The notes under the pieces are model-generated. The model saw nothing but the letters and a program-made list of their open reading frames with translations, was not told the origin of the DNA and did not search any database. DNA of 64,000 bases, taken from the NCBI RefSeq assembly GCF_030466405.1, contig NZ_JAGGJF010000003.1, positions 186,001-250,000 of the forward strand, read 5' to 3'. Of this stretch, positions 39,953-49,853 are shown in pieces. The DNA comes from Pseudidiomarina terrestris (lineage in GTDB: Bacteria; Pseudomonadota; Gammaproteobacteria; Enterobacterales; Alteromonadaceae). Positions within the stretch are counted from its first letter, which is position 1; each line of letters begins with the position of its first letter. The translations under genes were made by a program, and so were the position numbers.

Positions 39953-42115
39953 GTGCGTTATTCAGCAATCACACTGGCACTATTTTCTGCGAGCCTTGCT
40001 TCGGCTCCGGCTTTTTCTGCAAAGATGCTTGAGCCACAAACCATGGAAGCGATGGAGCGTCTGCAAATCACTGGCCAGAAGCAAAGCGGCTATTTGACTG
40101 AAGAGCAGCAGGGTGGCTCGAAATTAAAACTGTCGATCAAAGAAACGCCGCAAACGGTGACTGTGATCAGCAAAGAGCAGATGCAAGATTTTGCCCTGGA
40201 TGATCTGAACTCGGTTTTGGAAACTTCCGCAACGGTCAATGTCGAGCAGGTCGAAACGGACCGCACCTACTACAGCTCGCGTGGCTTTGAACTGAATAAC
40301 TTCCAGGTCGACGGACTGGGTCTGCCGTTGATTAACAGCAACACCCACGGTCGTCTGGATAGCGCTTTGTATGAACGTATTGAAGTGGTGCACGGTGCTA
40401 ACGGCATCATGACCGGTGTCGGCTCTCCGGCGGCCACGGTGAACCTGGTGCGCAAACGGCCCACCTCTGAGGTGCAAGGCTATGTCAGTGGCACCTTGAG
40501 TTCATGGTCGGGACAGCGCCTGGAAGGCGATGTCAGCGGTGCATTGAACAATTGGTTACGCGGCCGTGCGGTGGTCGTGGTGGACAATGGTGAGTCGTAT
40601 CTCGACCGTTATGAAAATGAAAGTGAAGTCTTTTACGGGGTGATTGATATTGCCCCAAGCAATTCAACTCTTATCACCCTGGGTCACAGCGAGTCACGCA
40701 GCAAAACCGATGGTAATATGTGGGGCGCACTGACGTTGTTTTATGGCGACGGTACTCCTACCAACTTTGACCGTTCAACAAATATTGCCGCCGATTGGTC
40801 CACCTGGAATGTGAAAGAGTCACGGAGCTTTATTGATCTGGAGTCTGCGCTGAGCGATCACTGGACCTTGCGGATGGCCTATAATCGCGTCCGTACCGAC
40901 GAAGACAGCTACTTGTTTTACACCTATCTGCCTGACCCGGCCACGGGACTGGATCCGGAAACAGGTTTAGGCTTGGTCGGCTATGCCAGTGAATACGATT
41001 TAGACGACAAACAGGACATGTTCGACGTGTATCTGAGTGGCTCGTTTTCTGCCGCAGGCCGTCAACATGAGGTGGTGGTCGGTGCCAGCCACGCACGCCT
41101 GGATTATATCGATACCTCCCTGTATGACTTCCATACCGGCAATGGCTTCCCGGCTATGCCGGCTCTGGAAGACTGGGATGGCGACACGCCTTTCCCTGAG
41201 TTTACCGATGGCTTAGCGGGCAGCGAAATTGATAACACCCAAAAAGCGGTGTACGCACAGGCACGTTTTGCCCTTACCGATGCGACCAAATTACTGGTCG
41301 GTGGTCGTTACAATGACTTCACCACTGAAGGTGTCGGTTATGGTGTCGACCAAAGCCGCGATGATGCGCAGTTCATTCCGTACCTGGGCCTGACCCATGA
41401 CTTGAATGAGGTGGCAACGGTTTACGCATCCTATACCGAAACCTTCATGGCGCAGACCCAGGTGGATCGTAACTTTAACCGCATTGACCCACTGACCGGT
41501 GAAAACACTGAAGTTGGTATCAAAATGAGCTTATTTGGCGATCGCGCGCTCTTGTCGGCTGCTTACTTTGACGTGCAACAGACCAACCTGGCGGTTGGCG
41601 ACGGTACTGTTGAAAACCCGAATACAGGTGCGCCTACTCAGGTGTATCGCACCACTGATGGTGTCAGTTCAAAGGGCTTTGAAGCGCAACTTGCAGGTAC
41701 GTTAGCAACTGGCTTGCAAGGTACCCTGGCGCTGACCTCATTTGAGGTCGACGGCGATGAAACCGTTGAAGACTATACACCGGAGAACTTGTTCCGGGCG
41801 TCATTAACCTATCAGCCGGAAGCCATTGCTGGCTTAAAATTGGGTGCAAGCTTCCTCTGGCAGGATAGTATTTCACGGTTCCAGCGTTACGTTGGTGATA
41901 GTTATGCCAATGCCGGCGACCCTATTATCACCCGTCAAGGTGCTTACGGACGACTTAACCTGATGGCGAGCTATGCTTTCACCGAGCAACTCAAGCTGAC
42001 CTTGAATGCGAATAACCTCGGTGACAAAAAATACATCAACAGTTTGTTGTGGCCCAACCAGGGTTACTATGGTGCGCCGCGAAACTACTCCGCGAGCTTA
42101 ACCTGGGCGTTTTAA
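39953..42115 (+). CDS. TonB-dependent siderophore receptor
   Basis: GTG at 39953 is chosen because GGAG precedes it and it directly begins a signal peptide (to ~residue 24); the earlier ATG at 39908 adds a poor leader and lies close to the Fur box. TonB box region, plug domain with SIKETPQTVTVISKEQM and IEVVHGANGIMTGVG, then a 22-strand barrel ending in the aromatic SLTWAF. Family of ferric-siderophore receptors such as FhuE/FpvA. Forms an operon with the PepSY membrane gene 3 bases on. Confidence 0.95.
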   Translation: MRYSAITLALFSASLASAPAFSAKMLEPQTMEAMERLQITGQKQSGYLTEEQQGGSKLKLSIKETPQTVTVISKEQMQDFALDDLNSVLETSATVNVEQVETDRTYYSSRGFELNNFQVDGLGLPLINSNTHGRLDSALYERIEVVHGANGIMTGVGSPAATVNLVRKRPTSEVQGYVSGTLSSWSGQRLEGDVSGALNNWLRGRAVVVVDNGESYLDRYENESEVFYGVIDIAPSNSTLITLGHSESRSKTDGNMWGALTLFYGDGTPTNFDRSTNIAADWSTWNVKESRSFIDLESALSDHWTLRMAYNRVRTDEDSYLFYTYLPDPATGLDPETGLGLVGYASEYDLDDKQDMFDVYLSGSFSAAGRQHEVVVGASHARLDYIDTSLYDFHTGNGFPAMPALEDWDGDTPFPEFTDGLAGSEIDNTQKAVYAQARFALTDATKLLVGGRYNDFTTEGVGYGVDQSRDDAQFIPYLGLTHDLNEVATVYASYTETFMAQTQVDRNFNRIDPLTGENTEVGIKMSLFGDRALLSAAYFDVQQTNLAVGDGTVENPNTGAPTQVYRTTDGVSSKGFEAQLAGTLATGLQGTLALTSFEVDGDETVEDYTPENLFRASLTYQPEAIAGLKLGASFLWQDSISRFQRYVGDSYANAGDPIITRQGAYGRLNLMASYAFTEQLKLTLNANNLGDKKYINSLLWPNQGYYGAPRNYSASLTWAF

Positions 42116-42118
42116 ACC

Positions 42119-43234
42119 ATGCGCAAGACTCTCCATAAATGGCATGGTTGGATAGGGATCATTATTTTGATCCCTTTCCTTTTTGTCTGTCTGACCGGCA
42201 GCATTCTTATCTTCAAAAAAGAAATTGATGGGTGGCTGATCCCGGAGGTTACCGGACTTTCCCAGACCGGCGGTGAGCGCTTGTCTCTTAATACCTTGAC
42301 TGAACGGGTGAACGCGCAGCTGCCGGACTATGAAATGGGTAGTTGGGAGATTTTCCCGGCGGGTCACGATGAAGCCGATCGGGTGTTCGTGATCAAAGAG
42401 GGTACCGACGAGTGGCATAAGGTCCACCTGGATCCCTACACTGGTGAGCTGTTGAGCCAGCCGACCACACCGGGCCATTACCTGACCGACTGGTTGCTGG
42501 AGTTGCATTACACCCTGCTGCTTAACGATATCGAGGGGCTAGACGAGCACCTGGGTCTGATTATCACCTTTATACTGGCAGTGTTCCTGGTCTTTATGGG
42601 CATTTCCGGACTGATCATCTATCGTCGTTTCTGGGCGCGCGTGTTCACCCTACGCTGGAATCAACGATTATTAGTAGTGTTTAGCGACTTGCATAAAATG
42701 TTTGGCACACTGGCGTCACCGATATTGCTCATTCTGGGTATTACCGGCGGTTACTACAGTGCCATCATTTACTGGGAAGAGTTTAAAGAGCATGGCGATG
42801 GTGCTGAGCACCACATCATGTCGGAGCGGTTGTACGCGGACCACCTGGATATCGATAGCCTGGTGGCGCGCAGTCAAGATGCCATAGATGACTTTAAGCC
42901 GACCTATTTGTTGTTCCCCTTTGAACCCGAATTACCTTTCACGGTATTTGGCCGGGCGCCGACAGCGAATCCGTTACTAAGCAACTATGGCTCGGTGGTG
43001 AACTTTGACCCCTGGACGGGAGCTTATCAAAGTACCTACAACCTGAATGAACAAGGCGTCGGGATGAAAACCCTGGATAGTTTCCGGCGCCTGCATTTTG
43101 GTACCTTTGGCGGCTTACCTATTAAAATCTTATGGTGTGTGGTCGGCTTGACCCCGTTACTTTTAGGAATTACCGGAACTTACCTATGGTGGCAACGGCG
43201 CAATAAAAGTGCCCGTAAACGCCGCCGTCGATAA
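42119..43234 (+). CDS. PepSY-associated membrane protein, putative iron-siderophore reductase-like
   Basis: 371 residues, ATG 3 bases after the receptor stop. Four membrane helices with histidines (LHKWHGWIG at the start, LHYTLLLN, LHKMFG, RLHFGTFGG) plus a PepSY domain in the first periplasmic loop. PepSY_TM proteins next to siderophore receptors (PiuB-like) are thought to help release or reduce siderophore iron in the periplasm. Basic C-terminal tail RRNKSARKRRRR. Confidence 0.88.
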   Translation: MRKTLHKWHGWIGIIILIPFLFVCLTGSILIFKKEIDGWLIPEVTGLSQTGGERLSLNTLTERVNAQLPDYEMGSWEIFPAGHDEADRVFVIKEGTDEWHKVHLDPYTGELLSQPTTPGHYLTDWLLELHYTLLLNDIEGLDEHLGLIITFILAVFLVFMGISGLIIYRRFWARVFTLRWNQRLLVVFSDLHKMFGTLASPILLILGITGGYYSAIIYWEEFKEHGDGAEHHIMSERLYADHLDIDSLVARSQDAIDDFKPTYLLFPFEPELPFTVFGRAPTANPLLSNYGSVVNFDPWTGAYQSTYNLNEQGVGMKTLDSFRRLHFGTFGGLPIKILWCVVGLTPLLLGITGTYLWWQRRNKSARKRRRR

Positions 43235-43243
43235 GGTTGTGCC

Positions 43244-43286
43244 TGCTCCTGCACGCATCGTGAGGTCGCACTCGCGTGCAGGAGCA
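43244..43286. repeat. 13-bp perfect inverted repeat
   Basis: TGCTCCTGCACGC (43244-43256) and GCGTGCAGGAGCA (43274-43286) pair perfectly; inside, GTG and CAC could add a small inner stem. It starts 10 bases after the PepSY gene stop. No T-tract follows, so it could be a weak terminator, an RNA processing site or a REP-like element. Confidence 0.75.
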
Positions 43287-43359
43287 CTTGTCGCTTTGCC
43301 ATTGCTCTTCCATAATGAGCATTACTTCCACAGCAACATCTGCAAAAGGCACCCATGCG

Positions 43360-44484
43360 ATGAACAATCTGGCTGATTTAACCACGCCCTACCTCTTGCT
43401 TGATCCCGAGAAAATGCGCGCGAACTGTGAACGTTTACAGGTGCACATGGATAAACTCGGTGTGCCCCTGCGTCCCCATGTAAAAACCGCGAAATCTGTT
43501 GATATCGTGCGCCGGATGATTCCCGCCGGGCGGGGGCCTATCACAGTTTCTACGCTGAAAGAGGCGGAATATTTCGCTGAGCATGGCTTTACCGATATGA
43601 CCTATGCAGTCGGTATTAGTCCTGACAAGTTGCCGCGGGTGGCACGACTAAACAGGGCGGAGGTGACTCTCCGCGTATTGTTAGACAGCAAAGCGCAAGC
43701 GGAAGCTGTGGTGGCTTTTGCGAAAATGGAACGGCTTAGCATTCCCGCACTGATTGAAATTGACTGCGACGGCGAGCGCGCCGGGTTACAGCCTGGTGAT
43801 GATAAAATCGTCGAAATTGGGCGAATACTGCACGAAAATAACCAACTTGCAGGGATTTTAATGCATGCGGGCGGGTCTTATCATTGTCCCGATAAAGCTG
43901 CCAAGCAAGCTGCCGCTGAACACGAACGCATGACTGCGGTCGCAGTAAAACAACAGTTACTTGATGCGGGGCTGCCCTGTGAGATCGTCAGTGTCGGCTC
44001 GACACCGACAGCGCATTTTGCCAAAGATCTGACGGGCATAACCGAAATGCGCGCGGGGGTTTACGTTTTTCATGATCTGGTGATGGCGGGTATCCACGTC
44101 TGTAGTACCGACGATATTGCAATTAGCGTTGTGGCGACAGTCATTGGCCACCGCTCCGACAAGGGCTGGATCATGACCGATGCGGGGTGGATGGCGTTAT
44201 CCCGGGATCGCGGTACAGCGAAACAAGAGGTGGACCAGGGCTATGGGTTGGTCTGTGCGATGGATGGCACCCCTTATCCGGATTTGATTGTGGCCAATAC
44301 CAGCCAGGAACATGGTGTGCTGGCGCTGCGTAAAGGTAGCAAAGCCAAACTGCCGGAACTCCGCGTGGGCAGCAAGGTACGCATTCTCCCGAACCATGCC
44401 TGCGCCACGGCCAGTCAGTTTCAGGGCTACGTTGTGCCCGACGGCGATGAACTGGTGTTCTGGCCGCGCATCAACGGCTGGTAA
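43360..44484 (+). CDS. DSD1-family PLP enzyme (D-serine dehydratase / D-threonine aldolase-like)
   Basis: Start at ATG 43360 (MNNLADLTTPYLLLD) fits the family; longer starts at 43315 and 43276 lack support. Alanine-racemase-like TIM barrel with PLP lysine in RPHVKTAKS (~residue 42), then a C-terminal beta domain with the zinc pair NHACAT (~370), as in eukaryotic-type D-serine dehydratase and D-threonine aldolase. Acts on a D- or 3-hydroxy amino acid; which one is not visible. Confidence 0.9.
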   Translation: MNNLADLTTPYLLLDPEKMRANCERLQVHMDKLGVPLRPHVKTAKSVDIVRRMIPAGRGPITVSTLKEAEYFAEHGFTDMTYAVGISPDKLPRVARLNRAEVTLRVLLDSKAQAEAVVAFAKMERLSIPALIEIDCDGERAGLQPGDDKIVEIGRILHENNQLAGILMHAGGSYHCPDKAAKQAAAEHERMTAVAVKQQLLDAGLPCEIVSVGSTPTAHFAKDLTGITEMRAGVYVFHDLVMAGIHVCSTDDIAISVVATVIGHRSDKGWIMTDAGWMALSRDRGTAKQEVDQGYGLVCAMDGTPYPDLIVANTSQEHGVLALRKGSKAKLPELRVGSKVRILPNHACATASQFQGYVVPDGDELVFWPRINGW

Positions 44485-44495
44485 TTGGCCCCGCG

Positions 44496-44963
44496 TTAAG
44501 GTTGTGTGGCTGGCGCGGCGCGGGTGGCATGCCAGTTGACCGCTTGCCAGCCGTCACGCCGGGGCACCAAAACCCCACTGTTTAAAAAGGTCTCGCGAGA
44601 CTGATCCAGCACCTGAGTGGAAACCAGTGTGAAGTTGACAATCACAGCTGTGCCAAAGGATTTCAGTTCAATATTTTCAGCCGTGTACCAAGCGGTGACT
44701 TCACCATCGCTAAGCGCTTCACTGCCCATCAGGCCTTGCATCAATTCGGCTTTACCAAAGCGTGTACCGTTGGAGCTGGTATAGGTCAGTTCTGGCGCCC
44801 AGAATTTATCATGGGCCTGCGCATCGTTGATCGATGCCCCATAGAGAAAAGCCTCAATGGCTGCGGTCACCTGTTGCGCCTCACTCGCACTGATAGGACG
44901 TGCTTCCTGAGCGCTGACCACGCTGCTTAGTAACAGGACAAAGGTAAGAAAAAGAGTACGCAT
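44496..44963 (-). CDS. Secreted SnoaL/DUF4440-like protein
   Basis: 155 residues with signal peptide cleaved near VSA-QE (~19). Cone-shaped NTF2-like fold: QQVTAAIEAFLYGASINDAQAHDKFWAPELTYTS in two parts, then GKAELMQGL and three long strands. Such domains bind small ligands; some are isomerases or hydrolases, and this one has no obvious catalytic signature. Confidence 0.8.
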   Translation of the reverse strand: MRTLFLTFVLLLSSVVSAQEARPISASEAQQVTAAIEAFLYGASINDAQAHDKFWAPELTYTSSNGTRFGKAELMQGLMGSEALSDGEVTAWYTAENIELKSFGTAVIVNFTLVSTQVLDQSRETFLNSGVLVPRRDGWQAVNWHATRAAPATQP

Positions 44964-44988
44964 AAGTGTTCCATCATGGTTGTTAAAA

Positions 44989-45582
44989 TTAAGTCTCTGC
45001 GGCGGTTATCCATTTCGGCTGCTGCGGTGCTTCGTGCGCTTCCATCAACTCGAGCAGGGTCACCGGGTCGTCGTGGCTGAGCAAAAGATGACGGTGCTCG
45101 TCACGAATGAAGCCCTGAGAAACCGCCCCCTCAAGAAAGTTGAGTAGGCTTTCATAGTAGCCGTCAACGTTAAGGACTGCACAACTTTTTTGGTGAAAGC
45201 CAAGCTGCGCCCAGGTCAGCATCTCAAAAAGTTCTTCGAGAGTTCCCATGCCGCCGGGCATAGCGATAAAGCCGTCAGCTAACTCTGCCATTTTGGCTTT
45301 GCGGGCATGCATTGAAGGCACCACATGCAACTCGGTCAGCCCCTCATGAGCCAACTCTTTATCGACCAGAGCTTGCGGGATCACCCCGATGACGTGGCCG
45401 CCCTGTGCGAGCACGCGATCCGCAAGAATTCCCATTAAGCCGACGCTGGAACCACCGTAAACCAAAGTGATACCGGCGTTGGCCAGAGTATCCGCAAGCT
45501 GCACGGCGGCGTCCTGATAAACCGGACTAAAACCTGCATTGGCACCGCAGTACACACAAATCGTCGTTAATTTTTCAGACAT
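44989..45582 (-). CDS. LOG family protein (nucleotide 5'-monophosphate phosphoribohydrolase)
   Basis: ATG at 45582, with GGAG 9 nt upstream and 13 bases after the peptidase stop; the longer frame back to 45810 lies within that gene. TIGR00730 Rossmann family: VYCGANAGFSPVY, YGGSSVGLMG, and the catalytic loop MPGGMGTLEELFE near residue 103. LOG enzymes release a base and ribose-phosphate from cytokinin or purine/pyrimidine nucleotides. 197 residues, normal length. Probably cotranscribed with the peptidase. Confidence 0.95.
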   Translation of the reverse strand: MSEKLTTICVYCGANAGFSPVYQDAAVQLADTLANAGITLVYGGSSVGLMGILADRVLAQGGHVIGVIPQALVDKELAHEGLTELHVVPSMHARKAKMAELADGFIAMPGGMGTLEELFEMLTWAQLGFHQKSCAVLNVDGYYESLLNFLEGAVSQGFIRDEHRHLLLSHDDPVTLLELMEAHEAPQQPKWITAAET

Positions 45583-45595
45583 GAGCCCGCTCCAG

Positions 45596-46963
45596 TTAAC
45601 GTATGACATGCCATTGGGTCTGGCGACCGGCAAGGTAAGTGACCGCAGTGCCGTCGAAGAAGGCACTTTGCTCAAGCATGATTTGCACGTTTTGTCCGTC
45701 CCACATTTGCAGAGGAACCTTAACGTTACCCTCAATGGCGTAAGCCGTATTGGCATAGATCGGCCAGTCGCCACGAATCGGAGTAGGCCCTTGGTTGTCC
45801 CACATGCCAATAGTTGACCCTGGCGCGTGACCGTAAAAACCCAACGGATGGGTGTAGGTGCTGGACATCAGGCTTGCTTCAGTGCTTTTTAGCAGGGTCT
45901 GTTCAAGTACTTCGTTGCCGCTGCGGCCGGTCTTGAAGGCAGCGGTCAGGTGATCCTGCCATAAGTTCCCGCGGGCCATGGCGTCCTGCAGTTCCTGTGG
46001 TACCTCGCTGGTGCCAAAGGGGAGCACGTAGGCCAGCTCCTGGGTGTCGGTACAGAGTTTCAGGTAGCAAATACCGACATCGGTGTGGATGACATCGCCC
46101 CGTTGAATGGTGTGCCCGGCCTGACCGCAGAAGGCTTGTTCGTCGGTACAGCCATTCCCGGCGCGTTGCAGAGTGACATAAGGCATAAACCAGATCGGCA
46201 GTTGCAACTCGGCAAAACGGTCACGAATAAACCAGGCAACATCTTCGGTGGTGGTCACGCCTGGAGTGATGACTTTATTGCTGAAAGCTTCGGCGATGAC
46301 CCCGCGGGCGAGCGCGACAACTTGCGGATAGACGGCAACTTCCTGTGGCGTGCGGGTTTCCACCCAGCGTACCACCAGCTCTTCAGCCGAGACCAGACGC
46401 TGCTGCAGGTCAGCGGATAATACCTCACGTAAACGCTCTTGCAAGCCGTGGGTCAGGCCGTCTGCCACCGGCCAGTCGCGGGAGACATTAATGCCGATAC
46501 GCTGCGGGTTGCGCTCGGCAATCAAATCCGCCAGCGCTTGCCATTGTTGGTCGAGATCGCCGCCAGACCAAACGGATTCGTAGGGTTCGCCCAATGGGTA
46601 GCGGTTGACCGACAGACGCTCAACGGTACCGTCGGCGTTACGATGAAACACCAGCATGGTCGTGCGGCGGGCAGCAAAGGTGGGCTGCGGCACTAAGGTG
46701 TAATACACCGGGTCTTCAGCATACTCGCGATTGATGACCAGCCACATATCGATGTCAGTTTCTGCCATAAGTTGGGGCAACAGCGTCTGCATACGTTCGT
46801 TGAGCATGGCATTTTCGGGGGCGATACGGGCTTTGTGACTGAGCACTGAAAACTCTTCGGCGCTTTCAATGACGCGCCCTTGCTTAAACTCTGCTGCTGT
46901 TGCCAACGGGTTGGTCGCAATAACAAATGTCATGGCGACAACAGTTTTTAGAATTGAATGCAT
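45596..46963 (-). CDS. Secreted M24 family metallopeptidase (Xaa-Pro aminopeptidase-like)
   Basis: 455 residues with signal peptide ending near TAA-EF (~24). The pita-bread fold ligands are visible: the first Asp in HTDVG, a second acidic residue in LCTDTQE, His in THPLGFYGHAPG, Glu in YAIEGN and Glu in MLEQSAF. M24 enzymes remove N-terminal residues before proline or act as creatinase-like hydrolases. Exported versions act on peptides in the periplasm. Substrate not evident. Confidence 0.9.
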   Translation of the reverse strand: MHSILKTVVAMTFVIATNPLATAAEFKQGRVIESAEEFSVLSHKARIAPENAMLNERMQTLLPQLMAETDIDMWLVINREYAEDPVYYTLVPQPTFAARRTTMLVFHRNADGTVERLSVNRYPLGEPYESVWSGGDLDQQWQALADLIAERNPQRIGINVSRDWPVADGLTHGLQERLREVLSADLQQRLVSAEELVVRWVETRTPQEVAVYPQVVALARGVIAEAFSNKVITPGVTTTEDVAWFIRDRFAELQLPIWFMPYVTLQRAGNGCTDEQAFCGQAGHTIQRGDVIHTDVGICYLKLCTDTQELAYVLPFGTSEVPQELQDAMARGNLWQDHLTAAFKTGRSGNEVLEQTLLKSTEASLMSSTYTHPLGFYGHAPGSTIGMWDNQGPTPIRGDWPIYANTAYAIEGNVKVPLQMWDGQNVQIMLEQSAFFDGTAVTYLAGRQTQWHVIR

Positions 46964-47076
46964 AGACGCTTCCCCGGCCTTTAATGGACGAATAGTAGTT
47001 TGCTCGTCCTCGATAGTAGCCAGCTTTATCAGGTCAGCGCAACGAACAATTGTTGTGCATGCGTTGATCGGCGCGG

Positions 47077-48414
47077 TTACTTCGGTGGGTGAATTGGCCA
47101 GTCGGCGGCATCAACCCAGTCGAGCGTTGCTTCAACCCTGCCGTGCCAGCGCGCAATGAAGTCGCCATTGGGGTCGTATTGGCGGGTTTGCTTGTCCAAA
47201 TCAAAGCGGCGATGGCCACGTGGGTCTGCGCCCACCCCTGCCAGGTATTGCCAGTTACCCCAGTTGGAGCTGACATCATAGTCGATCAGCTGCTGCTCAA
47301 AAAACGCCGCGCCGTAACGCCAGTCCAGTTGCAGCTCATGCACAAAGCAGCTTGCCACTAGTTGTCTGCCCCTATTGGAGAGATAGCCCGTAGCGTTGAG
47401 CTGATTCATGCAGGCATTGACGATGGGGAATGGCGTGGTGCCACTGCACCACTGTTGCCAGCGGCCCGCATAAAAACTGGTTTGCGGGCGCTGCTCTTTG
47501 ATGCCATGAAAGGTAAAAAGAGAGCGCCCGTGGCGATGTCCATACCAGTGGAAGTATTCGCGCCACATCAGTTCAAAGAAGATCCAGTAGGTACTTTCAT
47601 TAGCGCCCTGTTGCTGTTCATAATTGAGCAGTTGCTGGTGCAGGCGCCTGACTGAGAGTGAGCCATCGGCAAGCCAGGCGGAAAATTTAGTGGAAGCAGA
47701 CCAGCTATCGAGTGCATTGCGGGTTTCTTTATAGGTGCTGGCGGCGCCACTGGCAAAGTAAGCTTGCACGTGTTCATACGCGGCATGACTACCGCCGACA
47801 AATTGCGGGTGTTGTGGTGCTGTGACGACTGGTAAAGGTTGTCGCGGGACAGCGAGCAGACCCGCCGGTGGTGGCGGCAACTGTCGCGGGGACGAGAGCG
47901 GTGCAGGGATGGCGTCCCGAAGATCGTTTTGTTCCAGTTGCCGGCGGAACTTCGAGAAAGAATCCGGTAAGTCAGCCAGTGTAAACGGCAGTTGCTGCTG
48001 TTCCCAGAGGCTCTGACTGCAGACCGCGTGATGCTGCAAAAGTGGATAACGGCGCTTGAGAAGCTCCGCGTAGGTCCGCTCGTAAACACCGGGGTGCTCA
48101 GCGTAATAAAGGGCATCAACATTGTGTGCGGTGATGAGCTCGGCAATAGCATGTAAAGGAGATTGCGGAAGCACCAGCAATTGCTGGCCAAGCTGTTGAA
48201 GCAGCGCATCTAAGTTGGTCAGGCTCTCCCAGATAAAGCGCCACCTGCGCTCGCCAATACTGCGCAAGCCGTACCGGTTGGCATCAAACCATTTGGGATT
48301 GGCACAATACAGAACAATCAGCTGCTGACACTCTGCAGCTGCTTTGCAAAGCAGTGGGTTATCATCGGTTCGTAATTCATTTTGTAGCCAGACGATGCCA
48401 ACGCGGTGTTTCAT
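47077..48414 (-). CDS. Cry-DASH family cryptochrome/photolyase
   Basis: Start at ATG 48414 (MKHRVGIVW) by homology; upstream in-frame starts at 48429 and 48441 lack ribosome sites. N-terminal antenna-binding alpha/beta domain with WLQNELRTDDNPLL, then a helical FAD domain with TYKETRNAL, WREYFHWYG and NATGYLSNRGRQLVAS. The Cry-DASH signature GVGADPRGHRRFD then QTRQYDPNGDFI is present near the C-terminus. Repairs UV cyclobutane dimers, mainly in single-stranded DNA, using blue light. The LOV protein lies 1.5 kb away. Confidence 0.93.
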   Translation of the reverse strand: MKHRVGIVWLQNELRTDDNPLLCKAAAECQQLIVLYCANPKWFDANRYGLRSIGERRWRFIWESLTNLDALLQQLGQQLLVLPQSPLHAIAELITAHNVDALYYAEHPGVYERTYAELLKRRYPLLQHHAVCSQSLWEQQQLPFTLADLPDSFSKFRRQLEQNDLRDAIPAPLSSPRQLPPPPAGLLAVPRQPLPVVTAPQHPQFVGGSHAAYEHVQAYFASGAASTYKETRNALDSWSASTKFSAWLADGSLSVRRLHQQLLNYEQQQGANESTYWIFFELMWREYFHWYGHRHGRSLFTFHGIKEQRPQTSFYAGRWQQWCSGTTPFPIVNACMNQLNATGYLSNRGRQLVASCFVHELQLDWRYGAAFFEQQLIDYDVSSNWGNWQYLAGVGADPRGHRRFDLDKQTRQYDPNGDFIARWHGRVEATLDWVDAADWPIHPPK

Positions 48415-48534
48415 AGAGAACGTCTTCATTATGAGTTTCAACTGTGTACGTTAAACTTAGCAAAGCAGATCGATGACACCAATGGTGTGCGTGGGTACAC
48501 TGGGCTAACAGTAGCAAGTTTTTGGGACAGAACC

Positions 48535-49788
48535 ATGAGTGACGCGCGACTAATACGCACGACCGGCCTACCGGGCGCAATTGTTTTGGGGTTGGGATCC
48601 ATTGTTGGTACCGGAGCCTTTGTGAGTTTGGGATTCGGCTACGGCCTTGCCGGCGACGGTTTGCTGATCGCTATTTTACTGGCCGCCTTTGTCGCCTTAT
48701 GCAACGGATTGTCGAGCGCGCAGTTGGCTGCCGTGCATCCGGTAAGTGGCGGTACCTATGAGTATGGCTATAAATTTCTGAATCATGATTTAGGCTTTAG
48801 TGCCGGTTGGCTCTTTGTCTGCGCAAAAAGTGCGTCTGCGGCAGCGGCGGCTCTGGCCAGTGCCTGGTTGCTGAACCATTATCTTGGCTGGTCTGAAGGT
48901 GCAGTCATCGCCTTGGCGGTCGGATTACTGGCAGCGATTACCGCATTGGTACTTGCCGGCTTACGGCGCTCCAATCAAGTCAATGCGCTGATGGTTTTAC
49001 TAGCCATCGCAAGTTTGTTGGTGTTTGTGGTCTGGTCAGCTCAGCAGCCACAAGAGGCGATGTCGATGCCTGTAACTGGAGGCGGTAATAGCAGCTGGCG
49101 TGACCTGTTGGCTGCCGCAGCATTGCTATTTGTTGCCTACACTGGTTATGGACGTATCGCCACCATGGGTGAAGAAGTACAGCAGCCACGGCGCACGATT
49201 CCGCGGGCGATCATCGCCACCATGATCGTGGTCACGCTGCTCTACGGAGCGGTCGGCTGGGCCATCGTTCATCTGGCTCCGGCAGGTATTGGCGAAGATT
49301 TCATTTTAACCCAGCTGATACCCGCAGGTCAGGTCCACAATGTGGTCTTTGCCGGCGCCATCATTGCTATGTTGGGGGTCACCTTGAATTTGGTGCTGGG
49401 TGTTTCACGAGTGATTCTGGCCATGGCGCGGCGCAATGATCTGCCGTTACGCTGGGCAAAGTTAAATGTCGGCAATACCTCGGCACCGGCGGCGACCCTG
49501 GTGACCGCCGCCATTATGATGGTGATTGCGCTGTTCGGCGGCATCAAGCTAGCATGGACATTTAGCGCGTTTACCGTACTTATCTACTACAGTATCACTA
49601 ACCTTGCCGCACTTAAGGTAGCACCAGAGCAGCGATTTATTGCCCGGTTTTGGTCAGTACTAGGACTCATTGGCTGTGTAAGCCTGGCGCTGATGGTGGA
49701 GTTAACTCTCATTGGCGTGGGCGTGGCTCTTTTGCTGGTTGGACTAATCTGGCATCGTTATCGTTACCAAAAGCTGCTTGAAAGGTGA
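48535..49788 (+). CDS. APC-superfamily amino acid permease
   Basis: ATG at 48535 (MSDARLIRTTGLPGA) chosen, since the longer frame from 48406 would overlap the divergent photolyase. About 417 residues, 12 membrane helices. LGLGSIVGTGAFVSLG in helix 1 and TYEYGYKFL match the APC fold; the conserved GYGRIATMGEEVQQPRRTIPRA lies near residue 200. Imports an amino acid or amine by exchange or proton symport; the substrate is not clear. Confidence 0.9.
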   Translation: MSDARLIRTTGLPGAIVLGLGSIVGTGAFVSLGFGYGLAGDGLLIAILLAAFVALCNGLSSAQLAAVHPVSGGTYEYGYKFLNHDLGFSAGWLFVCAKSASAAAAALASAWLLNHYLGWSEGAVIALAVGLLAAITALVLAGLRRSNQVNALMVLLAIASLLVFVVWSAQQPQEAMSMPVTGGGNSSWRDLLAAAALLFVAYTGYGRIATMGEEVQQPRRTIPRAIIATMIVVTLLYGAVGWAIVHLAPAGIGEDFILTQLIPAGQVHNVVFAGAIIAMLGVTLNLVLGVSRVILAMARRNDLPLRWAKLNVGNTSAPAATLVTAAIMMVIALFGGIKLAWTFSAFTVLIYYSITNLAALKVAPEQRFIARFWSVLGLIGCVSLALMVELTLIGVGVALLLVGLIWHRYRYQKLLER

Positions 49789-49853
49789 ACAATCTTTAGC
49801 AATACTCAGCAATTGGGTAGGAACTACCCTTTCCCAAACCTAAAGGAAGGCCT

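Noticed and set aside
43244-43286. Inverted repeat as a standard intrinsic terminator.
   Set aside because: There is no T-tract after the stem on either strand.
45582-45810. N-terminal extension of the LOG protein.
   Set aside because: It lies inside the peptidase gene on the same strand in another frame; the ATG at 45582 with GGAG fits the family start.
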